In this document: in pieces, positions 1 to 5,596 of the stretch
Layout: the number at the start of each line of letters is the position of its first letter
How positions within the stretch are numbered: the stretch's first letter is position 1
Source of the DNA: Sulfuritalea sp.
GTDB taxonomy: Bacteria; Pseudomonadota; Gammaproteobacteria; Burkholderiales; Rhodocyclaceae
Assembly (NCBI GenBank): GCA_016712985.1
Contig: JADJQA010000073.1
Span: 1-6,707 of the forward strand
DNA: 6,707 bases
Direction: 5' to 3'
Position numbers and translations under genes: made by a program
Notes under the pieces: model-generated
Seen by the model: only the letters and a program-made list of their open reading frames with translations
Databases searched by the model: none
Told to the model about the DNA's origin: nothing

Positions 1-65
1 GCCCAAAAATCGAATCCCCTCTCAATCTTCCCGATGAAGGCCTTGTCCGGGTGCTTTTCCGGATT
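1..65 (-). pseudogene. Reverse transcriptase fragment (C-terminal part of the polymerase domain), runs off the left edge
   Basis: Read on the minus strand from base 65 down, this gives a peptide containing EKHPDKAFIGKIERGFDF. That resembles the stretch HPDKTFIGRIERGFDFLGY, which I recall from RNA-directed DNA polymerases of the group II intron-like kind. The match is from memory and only about 18 residues long. The usual LGY after FDF is lost: an A5 run at 5-9 reads F-W, and one extra A would restore F-L-G. The fragment therefore carries a frameshift (or a homopolymer sequencing error) besides lacking everything N-terminal. It is fused in frame to the HEPN remnant at about 57-74. The downstream part of the gene, if present, lies left of base 1. 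It is read as a remnant, not a working enzyme. Confidence 0.5.
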
Positions 66-126
66 TACCTTGAAGTAGCAATGTGCAAGGGCATTGCGCA
101 TCTGGGGGGGCGAACGCCAGGGTCAT
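66..126 (-). pseudogene. HEPN toxin (HepT/DUF86-type) remnant, N-terminal part missing and frameshifted
   Basis: The minus strand encodes LAFA, then a C7 run, then QMRNALAHCYFKV, which matches the C-terminal helix of DUF86/HepT HEPN RNases (typically LAFAYQMRNALAHGYFKVD). The catalytic and modification motif RX4HXY is intact (R-NALA-H-C-Y). In this family the Arg and His belong to the RNase site, and the Tyr is AMPylated by the MntA partner. Three lesions are visible. Only two codons lie between the ATG (124-126) and LAFA, so roughly 75-80 N-terminal residues are absent. The G7 run at 104-110 on the plus strand shifts the frame between LAFA and QMRN. The C-terminus after FKV is replaced by reverse-transcriptase-like sequence. 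The ATG overlaps the stop of the nucleotidyltransferase (ATGA), the coupling expected for this operon type. It cannot encode a functional toxin. Confidence 0.7.
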
Positions 127-438
127 ATCGGCACCGCATGGGCCAGCACGCTGTCACGAAACCTGTCCGGCAGCGCCTTCGGCGTCAGCACATCGACCTG
201 GCACGCCCAGCAGTTGCCGCAACTCGTGCCGGATGGCTCCGATATCGAACAGTGTCGTATCCGGCGTGGGGTCGATCAGGATGTCGAGGTCGCTGCCCTC
301 GGTGTCATCGCCGTGAATGACCGAGCCGCAGACACGCGGGTTGCGCGCATGATGCGACTCAACAATGCGACGGATGGCTGCGCGACGACAAGCAAGGGCG
401 ACGGACGGTTCCAGGTTGATTTCTTCACTGCTTGTCAG
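123..438 (-). pseudogene. Minimal nucleotidyltransferase (MntA-type antitoxin), frameshifted and without a clear start
   Basis: The minus strand reads LEPSVALACRRAAIRRIV, then NPRVCGSVIHGDDTEGSDLD, then PTPDTTLFDIGAIRHELRQL. This is a clear MNT/NTP_transf_2 domain with the GSX10DXD metal-binding motif complete. Family members are antitoxins that AMPylate a HEPN toxin encoded next door. One extra base near 198-201 breaks the frame after LLGVP. The expected C-terminus, VDVLTPKALPDRFRDSVLAH and then AVPI, continues in the next frame to a TGA at 123-125. No ATG, GTG or TTG lies in this frame between the VWA gene's stop (435-437) and the conserved domain; only a CTG at 436-438 does. Either the original start was lost when the module joined the VWA gene, or a rare start is used. 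The frameshift is not in a long homopolymer, which favours real decay over a sequencing error. Confidence 0.75.
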
Positions 439-2513
439 CCGGTCAGCTTGCGGTAGATCTCGGCAATCTTCTGTGGCAGCTTTTTCGCATCGTCGATCAC
501 CGAATAGTGTGCCGGGCCGTAGAGCTGCGGCAGGTAGTCGGCGCCGTGGCGGTCGATCGTCACGCAGTAGCTGCGGATACCCTTCTCGCGCGCCTCGAGC
601 AGGGCGCGGCGGGTGTCCTCGATACCGTAGCGGCCGCGGTATTCGTCACCGTAGTCGTCGGGACGGCCGTCGGAGAGCGTCACCAGCAGCTTGTGGCGGG
701 TGTTCTGGCGCACCAGCAAGCCCGAGAGGTGGCGCACCGCGACGCCCATGCGGGTGTAGTCCCTGGCCTCGATGCCGGCAATGCGGCCGCGGGTGGCGGC
801 GTCATAGCGGTCGGCAAAGCGCTTGACCGGATAGATGTCGCAGTGGGTGCGCGTCCAGCCGGAAAAGCCGTAGATGGCGTAGCTGTCGCCCAGCGCCTCG
901 ATGGCCTCGCACAGCAGCACCAGCGATTCGCGCTCGGCGTCATTGACCCAGCCCTTGGTCGAGCCGCTCATGTCGACCATGAACATCACGGCCAGCGAAC
1001 GCTCGATGCGGCGGCGGTGGATGAACAGGCGCGGCGACGGTTCGGCGCCGCTCTTGCGGTCGGCACGGGCTTCCACCTGCGCGTCGAGGTCGATTTCCTC
1101 GCCGTCGAACTGGCGCCGCTGCGGCTTGTCTTCGCCGCGCAGGGCCTCGAAACGGCGCCGGATGCTGCGGATCAGGTGGGCGTGGCGAGTGCGCACTTCA
1201 TCGACCCAATCGTGGTCGCCGACCGGCGCTTTCATCTCGTACAGGTGGCACCAGCCGTGTCGCCAGGAGCCGCGCCGATAGTCCCACTCGTCATAGAAGG
1301 CGTCGGGCCGGGTGGTGACGGAGACCACGCCGGACTCCTCGACGCCAGCGACCGGCTGCCACGCGCCGGGCCCGGCGGGGTGCAGGGCTTCGGGAGGAAT
1401 TTCGCCGAGATCCTGGATCAGCGACTTCGCCGCCTCGCGGGCCGCGGGCGGCAGGGCACTCAGGTCGCCCTGCAGGTCGGCCTGCGGGTCGACTGCCTGC
1501 ATCCCGGCTTCCGCCGCAAGCGGCGGGTAGTCGGGGTTGTCGGCCGCGCCTGCCTTCGTATCGGTCGCCGCGATCACATTCAAGGCACGGCGCACCACGG
1601 CCAGTTCGCGCGCAATGCGCGCGGCGCGCACGCGGCGCGCGGCGATCGGGTCGATGGCGCCGATGTGCGGAAAAGTCGGCGTGTCACCGGCGCCGACTGT
1701 TCTGATTTCGGCCATGCAGGCGAGGCTGTCGGCCGCGGTGGCTTGCGCTTGCGCCAGCTTGTCGGCCGCAGCGGCCAACTCCGGCGGCCACGGCCCGCGC
1801 AAGCCGGCGATCTCCAGCGCGAGTCCGGGCAGCTCGCGCGCAATGCAGGCTTCGAGGCGCATGGCTTCGAAGACGGCCATCCAGGCCAGCGCAGCCTCGC
1901 GATCCGGCCAGCGTTCGAGTTCCGGTTCGGGGTCGATGTTGAAGCTGCCGAAGCGCGTCTGCGCCCACAGCAGCGCCGCGATGCCCTTGTAGAGGCGGCG
2001 GTTGCCGGGCGCGTCGGCGGCAACCTCAAGCCGCTCCGGCAGCCACAAGGTCTCGCTGTCGGTCCAGGCCCTGGGGCCGCTGACGAGCTTGAGGGGCCGG
2101 CCGTCGAGCGCATGCAGGAAGCGCGACAGGCGGCCCTCGATCGCGGTAAAGGCGATGCCCTCCCGCGAATGCCGGGAGCTTGTCCTGTGCGCCTCGGCAA
2201 ACTCGTTCAGGGCACGGCGCGTCGCGGCCAGGCCACTGCGATCATAGGCATCGAGCCCGGCCCGCACCCAGTCGTCCAGTCGCGGGCCGAGGCCTGCCGC
2301 CTGCTCGGCGGCGAGCGATGCGATCAGCCAGCCGAGATCATCCGAGGTCTGCGCCGCAACACCCGCCCAGTGCAACACACGCTCCTGCATCGCGCGCGGC
2401 AGGGCTTCCAACAGCGCCGCCGGTCCCTCGGCAGAACGCTGGCGCAGCGAAAGCAACAGCACTTCATCGAGCCGCGCTTCGAGTTCGTGAGCAAAAAGCT
2501 TGCGTTCGCTCAT
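435..2513 (-). CDS. VWA-domain protein of the CbbO/NorD family (MoxR-AAA+ partner)
   Basis: The product is 692 residues from the ATG at 2511-2513. The C-terminal third is a von Willebrand factor A domain (about 505-690) with a full MIDAS site: DMSGS at 514-518, Thr587 in DYTRMG, and Asp615 in LSDGRPDD. Before it lie YDEWDYRRGSW (407-417) and the acidic stretch DGEEIDLDAQVEA (470-482), both typical of CbbO and NorD. The N-terminal half is helical and alanine-rich, and LPERLEVAADAPGNRRLYKG (158-177) resembles the NorD/CbbO N-terminal region. In characterised systems one such protein sits on a hexameric CbbQ/NorQ ring, uses its MIDAS to contact it, and directs it to Rubisco or nitric oxide reductase. 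The matching AAA+ gene is just upstream. An in-frame extension to 2612 is possible, but it would be translated from the inverted repeat and looks spurious. No strong Shine-Dalgarno is seen. I cannot choose between CbbO, NorD or a third client class; the length does not decide it. Confidence 0.88.
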   Translation of the reverse strand: MSERKLFAHELEARLDEVLLLSLRQRSAEGPAALLEALPRAMQERVLHWAGVAAQTSDDLGWLIASLAAEQAAGLGPRLDDWVRAGLDAYDRSGLAATRRALNEFAEAHRTSSRHSREGIAFTAIEGRLSRFLHALDGRPLKLVSGPRAWTDSETLWLPERLEVAADAPGNRRLYKGIAALLWAQTRFGSFNIDPEPELERWPDREAALAWMAVFEAMRLEACIARELPGLALEIAGLRGPWPPELAAAADKLAQAQATAADSLACMAEIRTVGAGDTPTFPHIGAIDPIAARRVRAARIARELAVVRRALNVIAATDTKAGAADNPDYPPLAAEAGMQAVDPQADLQGDLSALPPAAREAAKSLIQDLGEIPPEALHPAGPGAWQPVAGVEESGVVSVTTRPDAFYDEWDYRRGSWRHGWCHLYEMKAPVGDHDWVDEVRTRHAHLIRSIRRRFEALRGEDKPQRRQFDGEEIDLDAQVEARADRKSGAEPSPRLFIHRRRIERSLAVMFMVDMSGSTKGWVNDAERESLVLLCEAIEALGDSYAIYGFSGWTRTHCDIYPVKRFADRYDAATRGRIAGIEARDYTRMGVAVRHLSGLLVRQNTRHKLLVTLSDGRPDDYGDEYRGRYGIEDTRRALLEAREKGIRSYCVTIDRHGADYLPQLYGPAHYSVIDDAKKLPQKIAEIYRKLTG

Positions 2514-2688
2514 CACGGCGGACCAAGAAACCCCTGGCGAACCGCCCTCGACGCAGAGGACGCAAAGACGCAGAGTACGCGGAGGTAAGCGAAAGTGCGA
2601 CCGCGTCGGCAAGAATCCTGCATTTCCTCTGCGCCCTCTGCGTCTCTGCGATCTCTGCGTTGAAAGAGTTTGCGCAGCGCGGCGTCGG
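2514..2688. other. Intergenic gap between the AAA+ and VWA genes
   Basis: This 175-bp stretch splits two genes whose products normally form one complex. It is mostly the inverted repeat at 2551-2660. No gene of its own is credible here; short frames that cross it encode the low-complexity string LRLCVLCVEG from the repeat units. No clear sigma-70 promoter for the VWA gene was found, so read-through from the AAA+ gene past the hairpin is the simplest reading. Confidence 0.6.
2551..2660. repeat. Imperfect inverted repeat built of ACGCAGAG-like units
   Basis: The left arm is 2551-2585 and the right arm 2626-2660, each 35 nt. Aligning the left arm with the reverse complement of the right gives 29 of 35 matches, around a 40-nt centre. 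Each arm is itself three to four tandem copies of an 8-9 nt unit (acgcagag, and variants such as gacgcaaag, atcgcagag). Transcribed from either strand it would fold into a long stem-loop. Units of this kind occur between genes in many proteobacterial genomes as I recall, often mis-translated as LCVLC peptides; I cannot name a curated family. It sits between co-directional genes of one complex and could affect mRNA processing or differential expression. Flanking target-site duplications were not found. Confidence 0.8.
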
Positions 2689-3540
2689 TCAGAACACCGC
2701 GCGGATCAGGTCATCGAGCGCATCGCGGGTGTCGGCTTCATCGGCCAGCGGGCGGGCGATCGCGGCGATACAGGCGATCTCCGGTGCCATGCCGCTGGCA
2801 ATCAGTTGCGCGGCATGCACCAGCAGGCGGGTACCGGCGCCTTCATCCAGCCCGGCGCCCTTGAGCTTGCGCGTCAGGCCGCCGAGCTTGACCAGCTTCG
2901 CCGCAGTCGCCGCGTCGACGCCGCCTTCATGGGCGACGATGCGCGCTTCTGCCTCGGCGTCGGGATAGTCGAAATCCAGCGCCACGAAGCGCTGCCGCGT
3001 GCTCGGCTTCATCTCCTTCAGCACGCTCTGGTAGCCGGGGTTGTAGGAAATCACCAGCATGAAATCGTGCGGCGCCTCGATGTACTCGCCATGCTTTTCG
3101 ACCGGCAGTGCGCGCCGCGAATCGGTCAGCGGATGGATCACGACGGTGGTGTCCTTGCGCGCCTCGACGATCTCGTCGAGATAGCAGATGGCGCCGGCGC
3201 GCACCGCGGCCGCGAGCGGGCCGTCCATCCAGACGGTTTCATCGCCGACGATCAGGTAGCGCCCGACCAGGTCGGCCGTGGTCAGATCGTCGTGGCAGGC
3301 CACCGTCACCAGCGGCCGCTTCAGCCGCCAGGCCATGTGCTCGACAAAGCGCGTCTTGCCGCAACCGGTGGGGCCTTTCAGCATCACCGGCAGGCAGCTT
3401 CGTGCCGCGGCCTCGAATACCGCGAGTTCGTCGCCGGTAGCATGGTAGTAGGGTTCGCTCGCCAGGCGCACGAGCGGTGTTGCCGGTGCGTGAAGCTCGG
3501 CGCGGACGTCGGCCCGACGGGTTGGGTTGGCAGTATTCAT
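2689..3540 (-). CDS. CbbQ/NirQ/NorQ/GvpN-family AAA+ ATPase (MoxR type)
   Basis: The product is 283 residues with a single AAA+ module. Walker A is GPTGCGKT (56-63), Walker B ICYLDE (118-123), and sensor 1 is Asn167 in ISYNPGY. The arginine-finger region is KPSTRQRF (178-185), and the sensor-2 Arg238 lies in GTRLL. Between Walker A and B lies VACHDDLTTADLVGRYL, the signature of the CbbQ/NirQ/NorQ branch. N-terminal EPYYHATGDE (29-38) is also typical. These proteins form cytosolic hexamers that use ATP to remodel a client enzyme together with a VWA partner, here encoded downstream. The start codon lies 4 nt after the stop of bepA with no good Shine-Dalgarno, so translation probably depends on coupling or read-through. 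The sequence does not separate CbbQ (Rubisco activase) from NorQ/NirQ (nitric oxide or nitrite reductase maturation). Confidence 0.93.
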   Translation of the reverse strand: MNTANPTRRADVRAELHAPATPLVRLASEPYYHATGDELAVFEAAARSCLPVMLKGPTGCGKTRFVEHMAWRLKRPLVTVACHDDLTTADLVGRYLIVGDETVWMDGPLAAAVRAGAICYLDEIVEARKDTTVVIHPLTDSRRALPVEKHGEYIEAPHDFMLVISYNPGYQSVLKEMKPSTRQRFVALDFDYPDAEAEARIVAHEGGVDAATAAKLVKLGGLTRKLKGAGLDEGAGTRLLVHAAQLIASGMAPEIACIAAIARPLADEADTRDALDDLIRAVF

Positions 3541-3544
3541 TGGA

Positions 3545-5011
3545 CTAGTTGAGTTTGGCTTCCTTGGCTTTCCTGGCGTCGTCGGCCATGCGCTTCTTCA
3601 TCTCGCGCAGCCGCGCATCGACCTGTGAGTGCTCGTAGAAGTCGCCGTCGCCGGACTTTTGCGCCAGTTCCAGTTGCTCGACCGCGGCCGGCACCTGCCC
3701 TTGCAAGGCATAGGCCTCGGCCTGGGCGCGATGCTGTTGCAGGCGTTTGCCGAGCAGGGAATAGGTCTTGGCTTGCAGCGCATGCATCTGCGCGTCCGCG
3801 GGATAGCTGAGCAAGTCGTCTTCGATGAACCTGATCGCTTCCTGCGGCAACCCGGCCTCGAGCAAGGATTCCACCAAACCATAGGCGATGGCGCGATCCT
3901 GTGGATAGCGCAGTTGCGCGGCGCGCAGGATTTGTACCGCGGCGGGGGCATCGCCCTGCTTCAGGCGCAATCGCGCGGCGAGAGTTTCAATCATCGGCGA
4001 CTGTGCCTTGAGGCGGCGCAACTCGCCGAGTTCCGTTTCTGCGGCGGGCAGATTGCCGTCGCGCAGCATGGCCTGCGCCAGCCCGTAGCGCATCGCGGCT
4101 TCGCTGCCGGCAAAGCTGCGGTCCTTCAATCGGGTTTCAAATTCCTTCACCGCCTCGCGTGGCGTGCCTTCCTGTGCGCGCAGCTTGGCGCGGACCAACT
4201 GGAACTCCAGGGAATCCTCCACCTGTTTGTACGGCCGTCCCTGTATCCGGTTGCCCATGTCGGCCAGACGCTCGGTGGTCAGAGGGTGGGTGCGCAAATA
4301 GCCGGGAGCGCTGTTTTCATACAGACGACCGAATCTCTGCAGGCGTTCAAAGAAGCTGCTCATGCCGCGAATGTCAAAACCTGAGCGCTCCAGCAGGCCG
4401 AGGCCGAGACGATCCGCCTCGCGCTCGAAATCGCGCGAATAGTTCAACTGGTTCTGGATTGCCGCCCCCTGTCCGGCCATCGCGGCGCCCATCGCCAGGT
4501 CGGGACTGCTGCGCGCGACGAGAATCGCCACGGCCAGCGCCAGCAGACTTGTCATTTGACCCTGTCCCGCCTTGTTCATCAGGCGCGCCAGATGGTGCTG
4601 GGTGACGTGGGAGACTTCGTGCGCCAGCACCGAGGCGAGTTCCGATTCCGTGGCCGCCGCAAGAATCAAACCGGTGTGAACGCCAACGTAACCACCCGGC
4701 AAGGCAAAGGCATTCAGCGTCGGGTCGCGCAGCGCGAAGAACTCAAAGTCCTGGCGCGACTCCTCGCTGTGCGAGGACAGCCGGTTGCCAAGCCGGTTGA
4801 GATAGGCGTTGACCTCGGGATCACCGAGCCAGGCCGGATCGCGACGAATCTCAAGCATCACGGATTCGCCGATGCGGCGTTCCATCGCCGGCGAGAACTC
4901 GGTCTGGGCGGCTTCACCGAGATCGGGAAGGCCTTGCGCCAGGGGCGGCGGCGCGGCAGTGAGGATGCCAAGACCGAGAATCAGGGCGCGCCTGAGCGGA
5001 TACGGTTTCAT
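3545..5011 (-). CDS. bepA: BepA-type periplasmic M48 zinc metalloprotease with TPR domain
   Basis: The product is 488 residues, close to the 487 of E. coli BepA. Residues 1-26 form a Sec signal peptide (basic MKPYPLRR, a hydrophobic core, then PLAQ). The M48 domain follows: zinc motif HEVSH (131-135), third ligand Glu196 in FEREAD, and THP at 241-243, whose His242 lines up with the BepA 'histidine switch'. A hydrophobic stretch at 153-182 covers the active-site plug region. From about 255 on there are TPR-like helices, including AEAYALQG, which resembles the BepA C-terminus. The last 20 residues are lysine-rich. BepA acts in the periplasm on stalled outer-membrane proteins such as LptD at the BAM complex. 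I chose the ATG at 5009-5011 because the signal peptide begins there; the frame stays open to 5665, but that part is antisense to moaC. It is the first gene of the leftward group. Confidence 0.92.
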   Translation of the reverse strand: MKPYPLRRALILGLGILTAAPPPLAQGLPDLGEAAQTEFSPAMERRIGESVMLEIRRDPAWLGDPEVNAYLNRLGNRLSSHSEESRQDFEFFALRDPTLNAFALPGGYVGVHTGLILAAATESELASVLAHEVSHVTQHHLARLMNKAGQGQMTSLLALAVAILVARSSPDLAMGAAMAGQGAAIQNQLNYSRDFEREADRLGLGLLERSGFDIRGMSSFFERLQRFGRLYENSAPGYLRTHPLTTERLADMGNRIQGRPYKQVEDSLEFQLVRAKLRAQEGTPREAVKEFETRLKDRSFAGSEAAMRYGLAQAMLRDGNLPAAETELGELRRLKAQSPMIETLAARLRLKQGDAPAAVQILRAAQLRYPQDRAIAYGLVESLLEAGLPQEAIRFIEDDLLSYPADAQMHALQAKTYSLLGKRLQQHRAQAEAYALQGQVPAAVEQLELAQKSGDGDFYEHSQVDARLREMKKRMADDARKAKEAKLN

Positions 5012-5059
5012 CCCGCTATGATAGCGGCTTCGCAAAACCGAGTTGTGACAGGGTGTTTC
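5012..5059. promoter_or_regulatory. Divergent intergenic region with a short palindrome
   Basis: These 48 bp separate the divergent starts of bepA and moaC and must hold any local promoters for both. A perfect inverted repeat, ccgcta-tga-tagcgg, lies at 5013-5027. Inside it are TATGAT (plus, 5017-5022) and TATCAT (minus, 5023-5018), each close to a sigma-70 -10 box. I found no convincing -35 box at the right spacing on either strand. It could be an operator overlapping the promoter, or simply a short chance palindrome. On the minus strand a -10 here would leave almost no leader before the bepA ATG. Confidence 0.35.
5050..5053 (+). promoter_or_regulatory. Ribosome binding site of moaC (AGGG)
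   Basis: AGGG ends 6 nt before the ATG at 5060-5062, a normal spacing. It supports this start over a shorter product beginning near the conserved LTHFDAGG. Confidence 0.5.
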
Positions 5060-5596
5060 ATGAAACCTCCGCGCAAACCAGCCGCCGGTCCTCCGCGGCG
5101 GCCTTCCGCCCCGCCGCTGACCCACTTCGATGCCGGCGGCCAGGCGCACATGGTCGACGTTGGCGGCAAGGATGAAACCACCCGCGTCGCCCGCGCCCAG
5201 GGGCATATCCGCATGGCCGCCGCCACCTTTGCGCTGGTCAGCAGCGGCTCGGCGAAAAAGGGGGACGTGCTCGGCGTCGCGCGGATTGCGGCGATTCAGG
5301 CAAGCAAGCGCACTTCGGACCTGATTCCGCTGTGCCATCCGCTCGCGCTGACCCGCGTCGCCGCCGAATTCACGCTGGACGCCAAACGCCATGGCGTGAC
5401 GCTGGATGTCACTGCGGAAACCGTCGGCCGTACCGGCGTCGAAATGGAGGCGCTCACGGCGGTTGCGGTCGGCCTGCTGACCATTTACGACATGTGCAAG
5501 GCCGCCGATCGCGGCATGATCATTGAAGACATTCGCCTGCTGGAAAAGACGGGCGGCAAATCGGGACACTGGATAGCGGATGCGGCATGCAAATGA
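5060..5596 (+). CDS. moaC: Cyclic pyranopterin monophosphate synthase MoaC
   Basis: The product is 178 residues; E. coli MoaC is 161. It converts the 3',8-cyclo-GTP made by MoaA into cyclic pyranopterin monophosphate, an early step of molybdenum cofactor synthesis in the cytosol. Residues of the known active site are all present with a constant offset of 16 from E. coli: Lys67 (KKGDV), His93 (PLCHP), Glu128 and Glu130 (GVEME), Asp144 and Lys147 (YDMCKA). LTHFDAGGQAHMVDV (20-34) and TGGKSGHW near the end are also diagnostic. The extra length is mainly a proline- and arginine-rich N-terminal tail (MKPPRKPAAGPPRRP) before the domain, probably disordered. It is divergent from bepA, and its TGA overlaps the start region of the heme A synthase gene, implying co-transcription. 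No other moa or moe gene is in the window. Confidence 0.96.
   Translation: MKPPRKPAAGPPRRPSAPPLTHFDAGGQAHMVDVGGKDETTRVARAQGHIRMAAATFALVSSGSAKKGDVLGVARIAAIQASKRTSDLIPLCHPLALTRVAAEFTLDAKRHGVTLDVTAETVGRTGVEMEALTAVAVGLLTIYDMCKAADRGMIIEDIRLLEKTGGKSGHWIADAACK

Noticed and set aside
94..456. Short plus-strand frames in the left 450 bases
   Set aside because: The minus strand carries recognisable MNT and HEPN motifs; the plus-strand peptides match nothing.
432..2588. 718-codon open frame on the plus strand opposite the VWA gene
   Set aside because: It is antisense to a recognisable VWA protein, matches no family I know, is dominated by Arg, Ala, Gly and His, and runs into the repeat. High GC leaves such frames open by chance.
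2551..2660. Possible CRISPR-like array because of repeated ACGCAGAG units
   Set aside because: The units are 8-9 nt and directly adjacent, in inverted arms, with no spacers of regular length and no cas genes.
2500..3552. 350-codon plus-strand frame opposite the AAA+ gene
   Set aside because: The minus strand carries complete Walker motifs. The plus translation has no recognisable domain and includes repeat-derived sequence at its start.
4556..5059. Plus-strand extension of the moaC frame upstream of 5060
   Set aside because: It is antisense to the M48 catalytic domain. The ATG at 5060 has an AGGG at proper spacing and sits shortly before the conserved MoaC domain.
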